Positions 16,835-28,676 of a stretch of DNA of 64,000 nt are shown piece after piece. The stretch is from contig NZ_CP053845.1 of NCBI RefSeq assembly GCF_013201975.1, forward strand, positions 1,736,001 through 1,800,000, read 5' to 3'. The notes beneath the pieces were generated by a model. It was not told where the DNA came from. It saw nothing but the letters and a program-made list of their open reading frames with translations, and did no database searches. Positions within the stretch are counted from its first letter, which is position 1; the number at the start of each line of letters is the position of its first letter. Made by a program: the position numbers and the translations under genes. Origin of the DNA: Campylobacter sp. CCUG 57310. Its GTDB lineage: Bacteria > Campylobacterota > Campylobacteria > Campylobacterales > Campylobacteraceae.

Positions 16835-17528
16835 CTTGCACCCTTAAATTTTCTTTTTCATATAGATTTACTATGCTATCATAATCTACAAAACGCACGC
16901 TACTTGCTATACTTTCATATATCGATGCGCCTATTACGCTTTCAAATTGTGCTCGTCTATTTTTATTAGCCACTATAAACATTTTGGCGTTAAAGTCTTG
17001 AAGCTCATAAAATTTATTAAGAGAATTTTTAAAATCGGTGCTGTGTTCTACTTCAAAAAACGAATGAGGCAGCTTGCGCTCATTAAACCATATAGCATCG
17101 ATAGTTTTGGCAAATTTTATAATTTTCGGATATGAAAATTCATAAATTTCGCTAGTTGTAGCTACTTCGTGAAGCTTTTTATCAACAAACAATCTATTTT
17201 TATCTTGTGGGGGTATATAAGTATGAAAATTTCTTAAATTTCCGATTTGTGTGATAATGCCTTGAAAATAAGAGTGGGTAAATTCGCTCTGTGTCGCAAT
17301 TTCTTTTAGGTTAAATTTTGATAAAATTTCATCTTTGAATGCGCTAAGCCCCCAAAGCCCGGGCTGAATTTTAAAAAACTCTTTATTTGTCTGAACTATC
17401 CTGCGTATCGTAGCAAAAGGCGTTTTAGTCTGCCACGAACTAACGTCGGTTAGCCTATAAAGCTGAGAAAGAGTGGCTAAATTTCCGTTTTCTAACATAG
17501 CTTGTATGACAAAATCTTTTTGCTTCAT
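16824..17528 (-). CDS. HTH protein with possible PD-(D/E)xK nuclease domain, restriction-locus accessory
   Basis: 234 residues from ATG 17528 (a TTG at 17549 would add seven). The N-terminus (MKQKDFVIQAMLENGNLATL … TPFATIRRIVQTN … GLWGL) is a winged-helix module like the HARE-HTH found on restriction enzymes. The C-terminus has D-A-I-W-F … FFEVEHSTDFKNSLNKFYEL, which fits the D…ExE spacing of PD-(D/E)xK nucleases, followed by helices. It is first in the operon with dpnD, the DpnII-like gene and the methylase. It could be a regulator, a second nuclease or a target-sensing partner; the nuclease assignment is a motif-level guess. Confidence 0.65.
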   Translation of the reverse strand: MKQKDFVIQAMLENGNLATLSQLYRLTDVSSWQTKTPFATIRRIVQTNKEFFKIQPGLWGLSAFKDEILSKFNLKEIATQSEFTHSYFQGIITQIGNLRNFHTYIPPQDKNRLFVDKKLHEVATTSEIYEFSYPKIIKFAKTIDAIWFNERKLPHSFFEVEHSTDFKNSLNKFYELQDFNAKMFIVANKNRRAQFESVIGASIYESIASSVRFVDYDSIVNLYEKENLRVQVGI

Positions 17529-17625
17529 AGTAATGTATAAATTCTCCAAAATCAGACTATAAATTTAACGGCCTTAATCCTATTTTTAAAATATCGGCAG
17601 GCAAACCCGACCTGCCAAGTTAGAT

Positions 17626-20600
17626 TTACCCCAAATACTCCTGCAAGCTTTTCACCTCAAGAGCAGAGCCGTCTTGAACGCTTCTAATTGATTTTGCGGC
17701 AGCAAGTGCAGCGGCGATAGTGGTAAAATAAGGAATTTTAAAGCGCAAGATATTTTGGCGAATTTTCTTTCCGTCCTCGGCATTTGATTTGCTATCGCTG
17801 GTATTTATCACAAGCGAGATATCGCCGTTTTTAAGCCTATCCTCAACGCTTGGACGACCTTCGCTGATCTTATAGACGAATTCAGCATCTATACCGCTAT
17901 CTGCTAAAATTTTATGCGTTCCGCCGGTGGCTATTATCTTAAAGCCCAGATTTATAAGCTCGTTTGCAAGAGATGCGGCATAGATTTTATCGTTATCCGC
18001 AAGTGTTAAAAAGATCGTTCCGCTAGTTGGCAATGAGTTGTTAGCGGCGATTTGAGATTTGGCAAAACTCTTTGCAAAATCATTACTTATGCCCATAACT
18101 TCGCCCGTACTTTTCATCTCGGGACCAAGTATCAAATCAGCTCCGCTTAGTTTATTGAAAGGAAATACCGCCTCTTTTACGCAGACGTGATTTTTTACGC
18201 GCGGCTTTAAGATGCCGTCTTCTTCAAACACCACTTTGTAACTGTCGTAAAATTCAAGAGCTTCGCGCAAATTCCCCTGCCACATTACGCGTGTTGCGAC
18301 TTTTGCCATCGGAATTCCCGTAGCCTTGCTTACAAAAGGCACGGTGCGGCTTGCGCGAGGATTTACTTCGATCATATAAAGCTCTCCTTCGGCATCGTTT
18401 TGATCGCTTTTATAGATAGCAAACTGTATGTTCATAAGTCCTACAACGCCTAAATTTAATGCTATTTCGCGAGTTTGAGCTTCAACCTTTTTTATCATCT
18501 CGGCGCTTAAACTCATCGGCGGCAGTATGCACGCGCTATCTCCCGAGTGAATTCCCGCCTCTTCGATATGCTGCATGATAGCTCCGATATAGACCTCTTT
18601 GCCGTCACATATAGCGTCCACGTCAAGCTCGGTCGCATCTTGAAGGAATTTATCAAGCAGTACTGGGGAGTTATTGCTAACCTTAACCGCTTCGTTCATA
18701 TATTGCTTTAACTCATCTTCGCTATGCACGCGCCTCATGGCTCGTCCGCCAAGCACGTAACTAGGGCGCACAAGCACCGGATAGCCGATAGCGTTAGCTT
18801 TTTCTATGGCTTCTTTTTGGCTGGTTGCGGTGTCGTTTGTAGGCTGTTTTACGCCGATTTTATTTATAAATTCGCTAAATTTCTTTCTATCTTCGGCGAT
18901 ATCTATAACCCGCGCGGTCGTGCCTATAATCTTAGCTCCCGCTATACTTAGGCGCTTAGCGAATTTTAGCGGAGTTTGACCGCCAAAATGCACGATCACC
19001 CCATCGGGCTTCTCTCGCTCGATGACTGAACGTACATGCTCAAAATCAATCGGCTCAAAGTAAAGTATATCGCTCGTATCATAGTCGGTTGATACCGTTT
19101 CGGGGTTGCAGTTATACATGATGGTTTTTACGCCAAGATCGCGCAGAGCGTAGCTTGCATGCACGCAGCAGTAGTCAAACTCTATGCCTTGACCTATGCG
19201 GTTTGGTCCGCCGCCTATGATCATAACTTTTTTGGACTTGTCCAAATTTTCATCGCTGTCTATTTTGGTTACATTGGTCGTAGAGTATAGATAAGATGTG
19301 GTTGATTTAAACTCGCCTGCGCAAGTATCTACTTCGTTGTATTCAAGCCTAACGCCCATCTTTTCTCTGGCAAAATATATATCGTTTTGGCTTAGTTCAA
19401 GATTGTCTTTTAAATTTATCAGATGAGCTATCATCTTATCGCTAAAGCCCATTGTTTTAGCGGTGCGAAGAAGGTTTTCGTCATTTAAGATATCCATATC
19501 GATCTTATCTTCAAATTCCACGATTTGACGAATTTGATCCAAAAACCAAGGATCTATCTTACTAAATTCATGCACTTCCTGCATGCTAAATCCGTCTCTA
19601 AAAGCTTGAGCTATGTATAAAATTCTACTTTCATTTGCGTTTCTAAGCCCGTAAATCAGGTCGTTTCTGTCTAAATTTAAAAAATTAAACCCGAAATAAT
19701 CCTTCTCCATAGAGCAAAGTGCCTTTTGGATACTCTCTTTAAAGGTTCGTCCTATCGCCATAACTTCGCCTACTGATTTCATAGCGGTGCCAAGATGCGG
19801 ATTTGATCCGGGGAATTTCTCAAAAGTAAAGCGAGGAATTTTAGTAACGATATAATCAATCACAGGCTCAAAACTAGCAGGCGTGCCCGTGATGTCGTTT
19901 CTGATCTCATCTAAGCTAAATCCGACCGCAAGAAGTGTGGCAACCTTAGCTATCGGATATCCCGTAGCCTTACTGGCAAGCGCAGAGCTTCGACTTACGC
20001 GCGGGTTCATCTCGATAACTATCATGCGACCGTCTTTTGGATTTACCGCAAACTGAACGTTGCTTCCGCCCGTATCTACGCCGATCTCACGCAAAATTTT
20101 AAAGCTGGCGTCACGCATCACCTGATACTCTTTATCCGTTAGAGTTAAAGCCGGCGCAACCGTTATGCTATCGCCCGTATGAACGCCCATCGGATCGAAA
20201 TTCTCAATCGAGCAGACGATAATGCAGTTATCTTTTCTATCCCTGATAACTTCCATTTCGTACTCTTTCCAACCAAGCAAGCTCTCCTCTACTAAAATTT
20301 CATGTATCGGACTTGCGTCAAGTCCCGCTTGGGCTAGCTCTTTGAATTCGTCGATATTATAAGCCACACCGCTTCCCGCACCTCCAAGAGTATAGCTTGC
20401 GCGGATAATAATAGGAAAACCTATCATTGACGCCGCCTGCATAGCGTCTTGCATGCTGTATGCGTAGTGGCTCTTTGGAAGATCCATGCCGATTTTTATC
20501 ATAGCGTCTTTAAACGCCTGTCTGTCTTCACCCTTTTTGATAGCTTCAGGTCTTGCACCAAGAAATTTAACCCCATCGAGCATGCCCGATTCATAAAGCT

Positions 20601-20901
20601 CCATAGCCACATTCAGAGCAACCTGCCCGCCCATAGTAGGAAGTATGGCATCGACTTTTTCTTTTTGTATTATTCTTTTAATGCTTTCTTTTGTTATAGG
20701 CTCTACGTAAGTTGCGTGCGCAAAATCCGGATCCGTCATTATGGTAGCCGGGTTTGAGTTGATAAGCACAACGCGGTAGCCAAGCTCTTTTAGCGTCTTA
20801 GCCGCTTGAGTGCCCGAGTAGTCAAATTCACAAGCCTGACCGATCACGATAGGGCCTGAGCCGATCAACAAAATGGTATTTATATCTTCTCTTTTTGGCA
20901 T
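17626..20901 (-). CDS. carB: Carbamoyl-phosphate synthase large subunit
   Basis: 1091 residues, full length. CarB uses ammonia released by CarA, bicarbonate and two ATP to make carbamoyl phosphate for pyrimidines and arginine. Two ATP-grasp halves are visible: the N-terminal half with [20 protein letters not shown] and [19 protein letters not shown], and the second with [20 protein letters not shown] and [19 protein letters not shown]. The C-terminal MGS-like allosteric domain starts near [17 protein letters not shown]. It overlaps mreC by one base. Confidence 0.98.
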   Translation of the reverse strand: MPKREDINTILLIGSGPIVIGQACEFDYSGTQAAKTLKELGYRVVLINSNPATIMTDPDFAHATYVEPITKESIKRIIQKEKVDAILPTMGGQVALNVAMELYESGMLDGVKFLGARPEAIKKGEDRQAFKDAMIKIGMDLPKSHYAYSMQDAMQAASMIGFPIIIRASYTLGGAGSGVAYNIDEFKELAQAGLDASPIHEILVEESLLGWKEYEMEVIRDRKDNCIIVCSIENFDPMGVHTGDSITVAPALTLTDKEYQVMRDASFKILREIGVDTGGSNVQFAVNPKDGRMIVIEMNPRVSRSSALASKATGYPIAKVATLLAVGFSLDEIRNDITGTPASFEPVIDYIVTKIPRFTFEKFPGSNPHLGTAMKSVGEVMAIGRTFKESIQKALCSMEKDYFGFNFLNLDRNDLIYGLRNANESRILYIAQAFRDGFSMQEVHEFSKIDPWFLDQIRQIVEFEDKIDMDILNDENLLRTAKTMGFSDKMIAHLINLKDNLELSQNDIYFAREKMGVRLEYNEVDTCAGEFKSTTSYLYSTTNVTKIDSDENLDKSKKVMIIGGGPNRIGQGIEFDYCCVHASYALRDLGVKTIMYNCNPETVSTDYDTSDILYFEPIDFEHVRSVIEREKPDGVIVHFGGQTPLKFAKRLSIAGAKIIGTTARVIDIAEDRKKFSEFINKIGVKQPTNDTATSQKEAIEKANAIGYPVLVRPSYVLGGRAMRRVHSEDELKQYMNEAVKVSNNSPVLLDKFLQDATELDVDAICDGKEVYIGAIMQHIEEAGIHSGDSACILPPMSLSAEMIKKVEAQTREIALNLGVVGLMNIQFAIYKSDQNDAEGELYMIEVNPRASRTVPFVSKATGIPMAKVATRVMWQGNLREALEFYDSYKVVFEEDGILKPRVKNHVCVKEAVFPFNKLSGADLILGPEMKSTGEVMGISNDFAKSFAKSQIAANNSLPTSGTIFLTLADNDKIYAASLANELINLGFKIIATGGTHKILADSGIDAEFVYKISEGRPSVEDRLKNGDISLVINTSDSKSNAEDGKKIRQNILRFKIPYFTTIAAALAAAKSIRSVQDGSALEVKSLQEYLG

Positions 20902-21656
20902 TATTTTTCCTTTATAACAACATACAAATATGATGGGATGGTAACTTTTGCGTATGGTTCGACCAAAACGCTTTTATACAAACTCTCTTCTATAACTTTT
21001 GTAACTTTCCCTACCGAAATTCCGCTAAAAAATATCCCGTCAAGCCCGCTTGTATAGACCTCATCGCCCTCTTTGGGGTGAAGCCACTGGGGGATAAATT
21101 TGATAATAAGTCCGTTTTTATTTCCGTGAGCTATGCCTGGAATTTTTTCATTGCCTATATAAACGGCAAATATATTTTTAGGGTCGTTTTGCAAAAGCGC
21201 CATAGGTCTATCGTCTTTAGAAACTACGATACCGGCACTTTTGCCCTGATAAATAAGTCCGTAAATTTTAGAGCTATTAAAATCCTCAAATTTATCCAGC
21301 CAAATTTTATTATAATCGCTTATATTAACGTAACTTAAGGCGCGAACGAGCTGAATTTTCGGCTCATAAACGCTTGAGTTTTTATCAAGCAAAATTTCAT
21401 TTAATTCATTTGCGAAATTCGCAAGCAAAACGGCTGATTTTTCAAGCTCCGCGTTTTGAGCTCTGAGGGATAGAATTTCTTCTTTTTGTCTAAAATACTC
21501 ATTTACACTATCTCTTATAAAATTAACGCTATCATCGTAAATTTTAACGATAGAGCTATTAAAATTTATAACTTCCTTGGTGATAAGCTCGCTCTTATAA
21601 AGAGAAGCCGACACCAAAAAACCAATTATAAAAACAAATAAAATTTTACTCTTCAT
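20901..21656 (-). CDS. mreC: Rod shape-determining protein MreC
   Basis: 251 residues with an N-terminal membrane anchor ([16 protein letters not shown]), a coiled coil ([20 protein letters not shown]) and a periplasmic beta domain ([36 protein letters not shown]). MreC links the MreB filaments to the cell-wall elongation machinery. Its start overlaps the mreB stop by 11 bp, as in most mre clusters. No mreD is present next to it; carB follows instead, which is the Campylobacter arrangement as I recall it. Confidence 0.95.
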   Translation of the reverse strand: MKSKILFVFIIGFLVSASLYKSELITKEVINFNSSIVKIYDDSVNFIRDSVNEYFRQKEEILSLRAQNAELEKSAVLLANFANELNEILLDKNSSVYEPKIQLVRALSYVNISDYNKIWLDKFEDFNSSKIYGLIYQGKSAGIVVSKDDRPMALLQNDPKNIFAVYIGNEKIPGIAHGNKNGLIIKFIPQWLHPKEGDEVYTSGLDGIFFSGISVGKVTKVIEESLYKSVLVEPYAKVTIPSYLYVVIKEK

Positions 21657-22683
21657 TTGTTAGCTGCTGAAGCAAGCCGATCTCTTCAAGCGCTCTGCCC
21701 GTGCCTCTTGCAACCGCCATCAAAGGCTCGTCCGCGACAAACACCGGGAGCTTCACGATGTCGGCTAGATACTTGTCTATACCTCTTATCAAAGCGCCGC
21801 CGCCGGTTAACACGACGCCGTTTTCTACGATATCGCCCGCAAGATCAGGCGGCATCATCTCAAGCACGGTTTTTAAGGCGTCTGCTATCTCTTTAAGCGG
21901 CTCTCTCATCGCCTCGCGCACGTCTTCGCTTGTTAGTTCTATCCTGCTTAAAAGACCGCTTACTTGATCGCGTCCTTTTACTACGATTGAAAGCTCTTGA
22001 GGAAGCTGAATGGCAGAACCTACGCTTATTTTGATATCTTCGCCGGCTCTTTCGCCGATTAGAAGATTGTATTTTTCCTTTATGTAATTAACTATACTAA
22101 CATCTATCTTATCGCCTGCGGTTCGGATTGATTTGCTTATAACCAAGCCGCCAAGTGAAACTACGCCGATTTCAGTCGTTCCGCCGCCGATATCCACAAC
22201 CAAATTTCCTTGCGGCTCGCGAACCGGCAAATTTGCTCCGATCGCCGCAGCCATAGGCTCTTCTATCAAAAAGACTTCCCTAGCTCCTGCGCTTAGAGCG
22301 CTTTCGCGAACGGCTTTTCTCTCAACTTGAGTTAGTCCGTAAGGAACGGATATGATGATACGGGGGCGGATGAAGCTTTTGCGCCTATGAGTCTTTTCTA
22401 TAAAATACCTTATCATCTTTTCAGTCATGTCAAAGTCAGCTATAACACCGTCTCTCATAGGCCTTATCGCTTCTATATCGCCCGGAGTCTTACCGACCAT
22501 ATCTTTAGCTTCATGTCCTACGGCTAGAATTTTTTGCTTACCGTATTTTTCACGCTGCACGGCGACAACCGAAGGTTCATTTATGATGATACCTTTATCT
22601 TTTACTAAGACAAGCGTATTTGCCGTGCCCAAATCTATACCCATATCACTTGAGAAAAATCCAATAATTTGATCTAAAATCAT
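21646..22683 (-). CDS. mreB: Rod shape-determining protein MreB
   Basis: 345 residues, actin-fold filament protein that guides lateral wall synthesis. Signatures: DLGTANTLVLVKDKGIIINE (phosphate 1), EPMAAAIGANLPV, VVDIGGGTTEIGVVSLGG (phosphate 2) and VLTGGGALIRGIDKYL (adenosine). It lies 15 bp after clpX and overlaps mreC. Confidence 0.98.
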   Translation of the reverse strand: MILDQIIGFFSSDMGIDLGTANTLVLVKDKGIIINEPSVVAVQREKYGKQKILAVGHEAKDMVGKTPGDIEAIRPMRDGVIADFDMTEKMIRYFIEKTHRRKSFIRPRIIISVPYGLTQVERKAVRESALSAGAREVFLIEEPMAAAIGANLPVREPQGNLVVDIGGGTTEIGVVSLGGLVISKSIRTAGDKIDVSIVNYIKEKYNLLIGERAGEDIKISVGSAIQLPQELSIVVKGRDQVSGLLSRIELTSEDVREAMREPLKEIADALKTVLEMMPPDLAGDIVENGVVLTGGGALIRGIDKYLADIVKLPVFVADEPLMAVARGTGRALEEIGLLQQLTNEE

Positions 22684-22698
22684 CTTCTACCTTTTATA

Positions 22699-23931
22699 TT
22701 ATGCACTTAGTTTGTTTTGTTTGACTAAAATCGGCTTAGCATCGCCGTTTACGACATCTTTTGTTATCACTACCTCATATCCGCCAAGCTCCGGAAGCTC
22801 ATACATGATATCTATCATAACCTCTTCCATTATACTTCTAAGACCCCTTGCTCCTGTCTTTCGCTCTATAGCAAGCCCCGCAACTTCCTTAAGCGCCTCA
22901 TCGTCAAATTTAAGCGTTGCTTTATCGATAGCAAAAAGCTTTTGATACTGCTTTAAAATCGCATTTTTCGGCTCGGTAAGAATTCTTACCATATCATCTT
23001 TGGTTATCTCGTTAAGCGTTGCTACTACATGAAGCCTTCCGATTAGTTCCGGGATAAGCCCAAAATGCACCAAATCATCAGGCTCAAGTAAATGCAACAA
23101 ATTCGATCTCTCCTCTTTACTGCGCTTATCTTGATTAAAGCCAAGCACGTTTTTGCCTATCCTGCGCTCAACAATATCGCTAAGACCGTCAAATGCGCCG
23201 CCGCAAACAAACAAGATGTTTGAAGTATCTATCTGGATAAACTCTTGATTAGGATGCTTTCTGCCGCCTTTTGGAGGGATATTTACAACACTTCCTTCGA
23301 TTATCTTAAGAAGCGCTTGCTGCACCCCTTCGCCCGAAACATCGCGAGTTATCGAGCGATTTTCGCTCATTCTGGCTATCTTATCGATCTCATCGACAAA
23401 CACAATCCCCTGCTCGGCTCTTTTTACATCGCCGTCAGCCGCCTGAAGCAGTCTTGTTAAGATGTTTTCCACGTCTTCACCCACATATCCGGCCTCAGTT
23501 AAGCTTGTCGCGTCGCAAATCGCGATAGGCACATCAAGAAATTTAGCCAGAGTCTGAGCCATCAATGTTTTACCGCTTCCCGTAGGTCCTACAAGCAAGA
23601 TGTTTGACTTTGAAATTTCGGTATCATCCTCAATCTCGCTCTGTTTGAAAATTCTCTTATAGTGGTTATAAACACCTACGCTAAATACTTTTTTTGCCTT
23701 ATCTTGACCGACTACATAACCGTCAAGCACCTCTTTTAACTCTTTTGGAGTCAAATTTTTATAATCATGCTTTAAAATTTCTTCGCTTTTTTCAAGGCTG
23801 GTATCACCATAAATCATATTGTAAGCGGCATTTATGCAGTATTCGCATATAAAAGCGTGTCCTTGTATATCAGACAACAACCTTCTGTCGTTTGACTCGA
23901 CTTCGCCACAGAAATTACACTTTTTCGCCAT
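22699..23931 (-). CDS. clpX: ATP-dependent Clp protease ATP-binding subunit ClpX
   Basis: 410 residues from the ATG at 23931. The frame is open further upstream, but [12 protein letters not shown] is the standard start and it overlaps the lpxA stop by one base. The zinc-binding domain has C-x2-C (CNFCG) and C-x2-C (CEYCI); the AAA+ core has [15 protein letters not shown] (Walker A), [10 protein letters not shown] (Walker B) and [11 protein letters not shown]. ClpX unfolds tagged substrates and feeds them to ClpP. Confidence 0.97.
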   Translation of the reverse strand: MAKKCNFCGEVESNDRRLLSDIQGHAFICEYCINAAYNMIYGDTSLEKSEEILKHDYKNLTPKELKEVLDGYVVGQDKAKKVFSVGVYNHYKRIFKQSEIEDDTEISKSNILLVGPTGSGKTLMAQTLAKFLDVPIAICDATSLTEAGYVGEDVENILTRLLQAADGDVKRAEQGIVFVDEIDKIARMSENRSITRDVSGEGVQQALLKIIEGSVVNIPPKGGRKHPNQEFIQIDTSNILFVCGGAFDGLSDIVERRIGKNVLGFNQDKRSKEERSNLLHLLEPDDLVHFGLIPELIGRLHVVATLNEITKDDMVRILTEPKNAILKQYQKLFAIDKATLKFDDEALKEVAGLAIERKTGARGLRSIMEEVMIDIMYELPELGGYEVVITKDVVNGDAKPILVKQNKLSA

Positions 23932-24722
23932 TATTCTCTTCCTTTTGCTAGCGGAATTCCCCGCGTCGTGCTTAATATAAATTCGCACATTTTTTTTACA
24001 TTTTCGTTGTTTTGAGTTTGCATAAGCTCGCTTGCAGCCTCTTTTAACCCACCTTCATGTCTAAATAAAAATTTATAAGCCCTATTTATCTCTTCTACGT
24101 TTTCTTTATCAAATCTTCTGCGAATTCCAACCAAATTTAGCCCTCTTATATAGGCTCTATTGCCCTCGGCTAGGCAAAACGGCACTACATCTTGACTAAG
24201 CGCGCTTGCCCCTGCGATCATGCAGCTTTCGCCGATTCGCACGAACTGATGCACGGGAGTTAATCCGCCGACTACCGCAAAATCTCCCATCTCAACGTGT
24301 CCGGCTAAAGTAGCGTTGTTTGCTAGGATTACGTTGTTGCCGATTATGCAGTCATGCGCGATATGACAATACGCCATGATAAAGGCACCATCGCCGATTC
24401 TGGTTAGCCCATCGCCTTTATGCGTGCCCGAATTTATCGTGCAAAATTCTCGGATTGTGGCGTTTTTGCCTATTCGAACGCCAGTATCGCTTTCAGGCTT
24501 GTAGCTGATATCTTGAGGTATGTCGCCTACGATCGCGTAGCTGTAAATTTTACTAAAGTCGCCTATGTGCGTATCTCCCACGATTCTGGCACCCTGCTTA
24601 ACCAGCACGCCGTTACCAAGCATCGCGTCCTTTCCGACATAGGCATAGGCTTCAATTATCGCGTCTTCGCCGATCTTGGCGCCGTCTTCTATGACCGCCG
24701 TTTTATGGATATTTTTCATCAA
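23931..24722 (-). CDS. lpxA: UDP-N-acetylglucosamine acyltransferase
   Basis: 263 residues made of left-handed beta-helix hexapeptide repeats ([40 protein letters not shown]). The catalytic His lies in [13 protein letters not shown]. LpxA adds the first acyl chain of lipid A from 3-hydroxyacyl-ACP. It follows fabZ by 7 bp; the two compete for the same acyl-ACP pool and are often neighbours. Confidence 0.97.
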   Translation of the reverse strand: MMKNIHKTAVIEDGAKIGEDAIIEAYAYVGKDAMLGNGVLVKQGARIVGDTHIGDFSKIYSYAIVGDIPQDISYKPESDTGVRIGKNATIREFCTINSGTHKGDGLTRIGDGAFIMAYCHIAHDCIIGNNVILANNATLAGHVEMGDFAVVGGLTPVHQFVRIGESCMIAGASALSQDVVPFCLAEGNRAYIRGLNLVGIRRRFDKENVEEINRAYKFLFRHEGGLKEAASELMQTQNNENVKKMCEFILSTTRGIPLAKGRE

Positions 24723-24729
24723 ATTTCGC

Positions 24730-25176
24730 CTATTTATCTACTATCATCGCTTTTAACTCCGCCTCGCAAGCAAGAGTTCCGTCCACATAAGCCTTACCGT
24801 CAAGCACCCAGATATTTCCCTTGTGTTTTAGCACTTCAAGGCGGTACTCAAGCTTGTCGCCCGGGCGGATAGGATGGCGAAATTTAGCGCGATCTATGCT
24901 CATAAAATAGACAACCTTATTTTCAATGCCCGCCTGATGTTCATCGCTCATACTCTTAAACGCGAGCACTCCGCCCGCTTGCGCCATGCCTTCTATTATC
25001 ATTACACCCGGATATATCGGATGATCGGGGAAGTGTCCTTGGAAAACCGGCTCGCCGATCGTTACGTTTTTATAAGCCACTATGTGCTTTGCGGGCTCGA
25101 TTTCTACGACTCTATCGATGAGTAAAAACGGATATCTATGCGGAAGTATCTTTTGAATTTGCATTATGTCTATCAC
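24730..25176 (-). CDS. fabZ: 3-hydroxyacyl-[ACP] dehydratase FabZ
   Basis: 148 residues, hot-dog fold. The active site is [11 protein letters not shown] with the catalytic His (residue 13 region) and [20 protein letters not shown] with the Glu. FabZ dehydrates 3-hydroxyacyl-ACP in fatty acid elongation. It is the first gene of fabZ–lpxA–clpX–mreB–mreC–carB. A TATATT-like −10 lies in the 122-bp gap upstream. Confidence 0.97.
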   Translation of the reverse strand: MIDIMQIQKILPHRYPFLLIDRVVEIEPAKHIVAYKNVTIGEPVFQGHFPDHPIYPGVMIIEGMAQAGGVLAFKSMSDEHQAGIENKVVYFMSIDRAKFRHPIRPGDKLEYRLEVLKHKGNIWVLDGKAYVDGTLACEAELKAMIVDK

Positions 25177-25298
25177 TACTAAGCCTTAATCATTAAAATA
25201 TAGACCCGATTTTAGCTAATTTTTGCTAAGAGAAAGATTATTGAGTTTAATTTTAGCTTTTTAAGCAGGAAATTTTAAGCCGAATTTTAAGCATTAAT

Positions 25299-26372
25299 TC
25301 ACTCTAAAACCAAAATTTCCCTGCTGTCGTTATAAGTTACGCTTTTGCCATAAATTTCATATCTGCCCTCTAAAATTTGATCAAGCACTATTATTGGATT
25401 TTGGCTAAAATCCCCGCAAATTTGCCTTCTTAAATTTAACTCAGCTTCCACGCTTGGCGGATTTTTGCAAAGCATATTAACGCTTGCGTAATCACTCTTT
25501 GTAAGCTCGTTAAATTTGGCTAAATTCATCATCGTTACGCCGTCTCGAAGCTCATCAAGCAGATCTTTTGCCTTGCTTACACTAAATTTCACGCTCGAAC
25601 GCTTAAAATTTGAGTAGAGCAAAAAGTAGCTAGGCGCAACCTTTCCGTCAACTCTCACAAATCCCCTAAGCAGGCGGTAGTTTAAAAAATACTTGCGCGA
25701 AAGATGAAATTTCACGCCCTTTTCTTCGCATTCTCGCACTCTTTTATAAAGCTCAAGCCGCTCTTCGATACTGCCGGGTAAAACGCGTCCGTTTATCTCA
25801 CTTGCAAGCTCACTTAACGGCAAATTCTGCGCCTCTCGCTGCTTACTAAGCCCAAAGATACATCCGCAGTAATTTTGATGATAGAGCTTATCTTTTTTGG
25901 CTAGCTCAAACTGCTCGTTTGTGCCGCCGTTTTTTCGGTAATCAACAGCCACCGCTTCAAGCTCATAGCCGCTTACCGCCTCTTTTAGCGAAGCTTCAAG
26001 CTGGCTAAAATCCTTCTTTGGACTCATCAAAAGCGTCGTTGTAACCGACTTTTGCCCAAACTCAATCGCCTTAGCAGCCGAGCTTCCTACACGAAAATCA
26101 AAGCAGTATTTACAGCGCTTGCCTTTTTCAGGCTCATCTTCAAGCCCTTTAGTTCCGGCAAGCCAGCTTTCATAGTCGTATTTTCCGCATATCAGCTTGA
26201 TACCCATCGCATCGCACGAGCGCTTAACGTCCTCGTAACGCATCAAAAATTCGCTATAAGGATGGATGTTTGGGTCATAAAAATAGCCAATCAGCTCCTC
26301 ATCAGGAAAGTCCTCGCGCAAACGGCGCAAAAAGTAGTGGCTATCGACAGAACAGCAGATATGAACTAGCAA
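25299..26372 (-). CDS. queH: Epoxyqueuosine reductase QueH
   Basis: 357 residues. The DUF208/QueH domain occupies about residues 1–190: HICCSVDSH with the CC pair at the N-terminus, YDPNIHPYSEF, KRCKYCFDFR and QNYCGCIFGLSKQ, supplying the cysteines for the iron-sulfur cluster. QueH performs the last step of queuosine synthesis in tRNA and replaces QueG. The 150-residue C-terminal extension (LNYRLLRGFVRVDGKVAPSY) is typical of epsilonproteobacterial forms as I recall, role unknown. queE and queD are in the same window, giving most of the pathway. Confidence 0.92.
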   Translation of the reverse strand: MLVHICCSVDSHYFLRRLREDFPDEELIGYFYDPNIHPYSEFLMRYEDVKRSCDAMGIKLICGKYDYESWLAGTKGLEDEPEKGKRCKYCFDFRVGSSAAKAIEFGQKSVTTTLLMSPKKDFSQLEASLKEAVSGYELEAVAVDYRKNGGTNEQFELAKKDKLYHQNYCGCIFGLSKQREAQNLPLSELASEINGRVLPGSIEERLELYKRVRECEEKGVKFHLSRKYFLNYRLLRGFVRVDGKVAPSYFLLYSNFKRSSVKFSVSKAKDLLDELRDGVTMMNLAKFNELTKSDYASVNMLCKNPPSVEAELNLRRQICGDFSQNPIIVLDQILEGRYEIYGKSVTYNDSREILVLE

Positions 26373-26426
26373 ATTTTTCCTTTTTTTACTTGTGATTTTA
26401 TGGCAATTTTAGCCGCAAATTTTAAA

Positions 26427-27383
26427 TCAGCTTAAAAATTCGCGAATTTTTGTTTCGCAATCTTGGATAGAGCCGCTAAATTTCTCTTCAAATTGCGAGC
26501 GGTTAAAGGTGCGCTGACGTTTGGCAAGCTGAGCCGTATGCGTTGAAATCAGCTCAAAAAGCTCGCTTTCATTGATCTCGCCTCTTAAAAACTCGCCGCA
26601 CTCTTTAAGCCCGATTGACTTAAGCGGTTTTGGCTCATTAGGATACTTTTCAAAAAGAAATTTCGCCTCATCTAAAAGCCCTTTATCAAGCATATTTTCC
26701 GTGCGAATTTTTATGCGCTCACGCAAAATTTCCCTATCCCAAACTATCTCAAAAATCTTTAAATTTGAGATGATGGGCTCATAAGTATTTTCTTGCAAAT
26801 AAACGCTTGGAGCGGTTGAAATTTGAAAATTTTGCACCGCCTTACCCTGCACGATTTCAATCAAATTTTCAAGCCCAAGCTCTTGGGCGGGGTTTTCAGT
26901 CTTTAAAATATGAACGTAAATTTCAAGCCATTTGTTTAGCCTATATGTGTCATTTTGGCTAAATTTAGCGGCAAAAACAGGATCTATCTTACTTGCAAAT
27001 TCGTAAATTTCAGCGTTACTAAGTCCGCTTTCAAGCTTATCAAATTTCGGCGAAAGCCCTGAGATCAAGGATTTTAGATAAAATCCGCTTCCGCCTGTTA
27101 TAAATAAATTTTTGCCATTTTGCATGGCAAACTGTCTAGCTTGCCTATAAATCTCAAAAAACATCCCCACGTCAAAATGTTCGTTTGGATATATCAAATT
27201 TATCCCAAAATGCCTCACACTGACAAGCTCCGCCTCGCTTGGCTTTGCACTTGCGATATTGATCTCTTTATAGACGCAAAGCGAGTCAAGACTTAAGATA
27301 ATGACGTTAAACTCGCTTGCAAGCTTAAGCGCAAGATCTGTCTTGCCGCTTGCCGTAGCGCCTATGATAGCAAGTTCTTTCAA
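26427..27383 (-). CDS. miaA: tRNA dimethylallyltransferase MiaA
   Basis: 318 residues. P-loop [15 protein letters not shown] at the N-terminus, the substrate block [36 protein letters not shown] and the C-terminal [12 protein letters not shown] are MiaA signatures. MiaA prenylates A37 of tRNAs reading UNN codons. The start overlaps the end of the FAD oxidoreductase gene by 4 bp. Confidence 0.97.
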   Translation of the reverse strand: MKELAIIGATASGKTDLALKLASEFNVIILSLDSLCVYKEINIASAKPSEAELVSVRHFGINLIYPNEHFDVGMFFEIYRQARQFAMQNGKNLFITGGSGFYLKSLISGLSPKFDKLESGLSNAEIYEFASKIDPVFAAKFSQNDTYRLNKWLEIYVHILKTENPAQELGLENLIEIVQGKAVQNFQISTAPSVYLQENTYEPIISNLKIFEIVWDREILRERIKIRTENMLDKGLLDEAKFLFEKYPNEPKPLKSIGLKECGEFLRGEINESELFELISTHTAQLAKRQRTFNRSQFEEKFSGSIQDCETKIREFLS

Positions 27384-28582
27384 GCGTAAATTCCTGAAAA
27401 AAGCAGCACATCATCGCTATTTTCATTTGAGACACCACGCACTATCATATCGGATAAAATTTGAGAAACGCACGGAGCAAATAGGCTCTCGTTTAGCCCA
27501 AAACCGCTTATATAAAGCAGATTTTTATAACTCTCATCGCGTCCAAATATCGGCAGTGAATTTGGCGTAAATGCTAAATTTTTAGCCTTAAAAGTCGGAT
27601 TTTTAAGCTCAAAAAATGAAGTATAAGGCTTTAGCTTGGCTAAATTTTCATTTATCTCTTTTATATCCACAAGCACATCTTTTGCATTTATTTGAGGCTT
27701 TGTAACGATGTTTGCAAGACCGTTTTTAGCATCTATATTTAATCCGAAATCATCAATCATAAGCGGCATTTTAGGCGATATATCCTCATTTGCTTCAAAA
27801 CTTACTTCATAAATTTTCGCACTAATGAGATCGAAATTCACGCCTAATTTTTTAACCAAATTCTTATCATCTCCGCTTGCTTGGATGAAGCTGATTGCCT
27901 CATATCTGCCAAGTCTTCCGATTACCGATCTTACGCCATCTGCACCAACTTCGTAATCAACAATCTCATCGGTTACAAATGTAACTCCGCTTCGCTCTAA
28001 AAACGCTTTTAAATTTTCATATAGTTTTTGCGCGTCCAGTCTTGCGTTTTTCTTTAAATTTAAAGCTCCCTTTACGCCGTTTTTAACAAGACCCAAAGTA
28101 TTTTCGTCGCGTATATCTAAAATTTCGAAATTTTCATCGTTAAATTTTATATTTTCAAGCATGAATTTGTATTTTTTATCATCAAAAAACACAAGCGCTT
28201 CGCCTCTGCTTTCAAATTCAAATTCCCCTATTTCACTTGCTAAATTTTGGTAAATTTCATAACTTTTTAATCCGTATCTACGAGTTAAAATTTCAAGCTT
28301 TTTACTAGGTCTAGTTTGATTTACGCCAAATTTTAAAAGCCAATTTAAAAACGATTTATCGGCTAAATTTTTAAACCCTACAAAGCCGTCTCCTCTAGCA
28401 AATTTTAAAACCTCGTCAAACAAACTTCGATGTGCGCCTAAAAATAAATTTAGCGTATTTAAGCCGTTAGTTTCAGGCTTTTGTGATTTAGATACCACAC
28501 TTACGCTAAGAGAGTTTTTAACACACCAATAAGCGCTAAAAAGCCCTGAAATTCCGCTTCCTATAACCACTACGTCTTTCAT
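27380..28582 (-). CDS. FAD-dependent oxidoreductase (DAO family)
   Basis: 400 residues. The N-terminal [16 protein letters not shown] is the FAD dinucleotide fold; the C-terminal [20 protein letters not shown] closes the DAO-type domain. The family includes D-amino-acid dehydrogenases and related amine or glycine oxidases; the substrate is not evident. It is divergent from mqnP and coupled to miaA by a 4-bp overlap, an arrangement I recall from Campylobacter. Confidence 0.75.
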   Translation of the reverse strand: MKDVVVIGSGISGLFSAYWCVKNSLSVSVVSKSQKPETNGLNTLNLFLGAHRSLFDEVLKFARGDGFVGFKNLADKSFLNWLLKFGVNQTRPSKKLEILTRRYGLKSYEIYQNLASEIGEFEFESRGEALVFFDDKKYKFMLENIKFNDENFEILDIRDENTLGLVKNGVKGALNLKKNARLDAQKLYENLKAFLERSGVTFVTDEIVDYEVGADGVRSVIGRLGRYEAISFIQASGDDKNLVKKLGVNFDLISAKIYEVSFEANEDISPKMPLMIDDFGLNIDAKNGLANIVTKPQINAKDVLVDIKEINENLAKLKPYTSFFELKNPTFKAKNLAFTPNSLPIFGRDESYKNLLYISGFGLNESLFAPCVSQILSDMIVRGVSNENSDDVLLFSGIYA

Positions 28583-28642
28583 AGGTTTTCCTTTAAATTT
28601 ATCTTGAGCGGCTTAATTTTAGCAAATTTTTGTAATTTAAGA

Positions 28643-28648
28643 TAAAAT
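28643..28648 (+). promoter_or_regulatory. Likely −10 box for mqnP
   Basis: TAAAAT preceded by GA and a T-rich stretch, 29 bp before the ATG. It fits the Campylobacter sigma-70 pattern, where the −35 is poorly defined. Confidence 0.4.
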
Positions 28649-28676
28649 AACGCCAAACTTAAATTTATGGAAAAAT

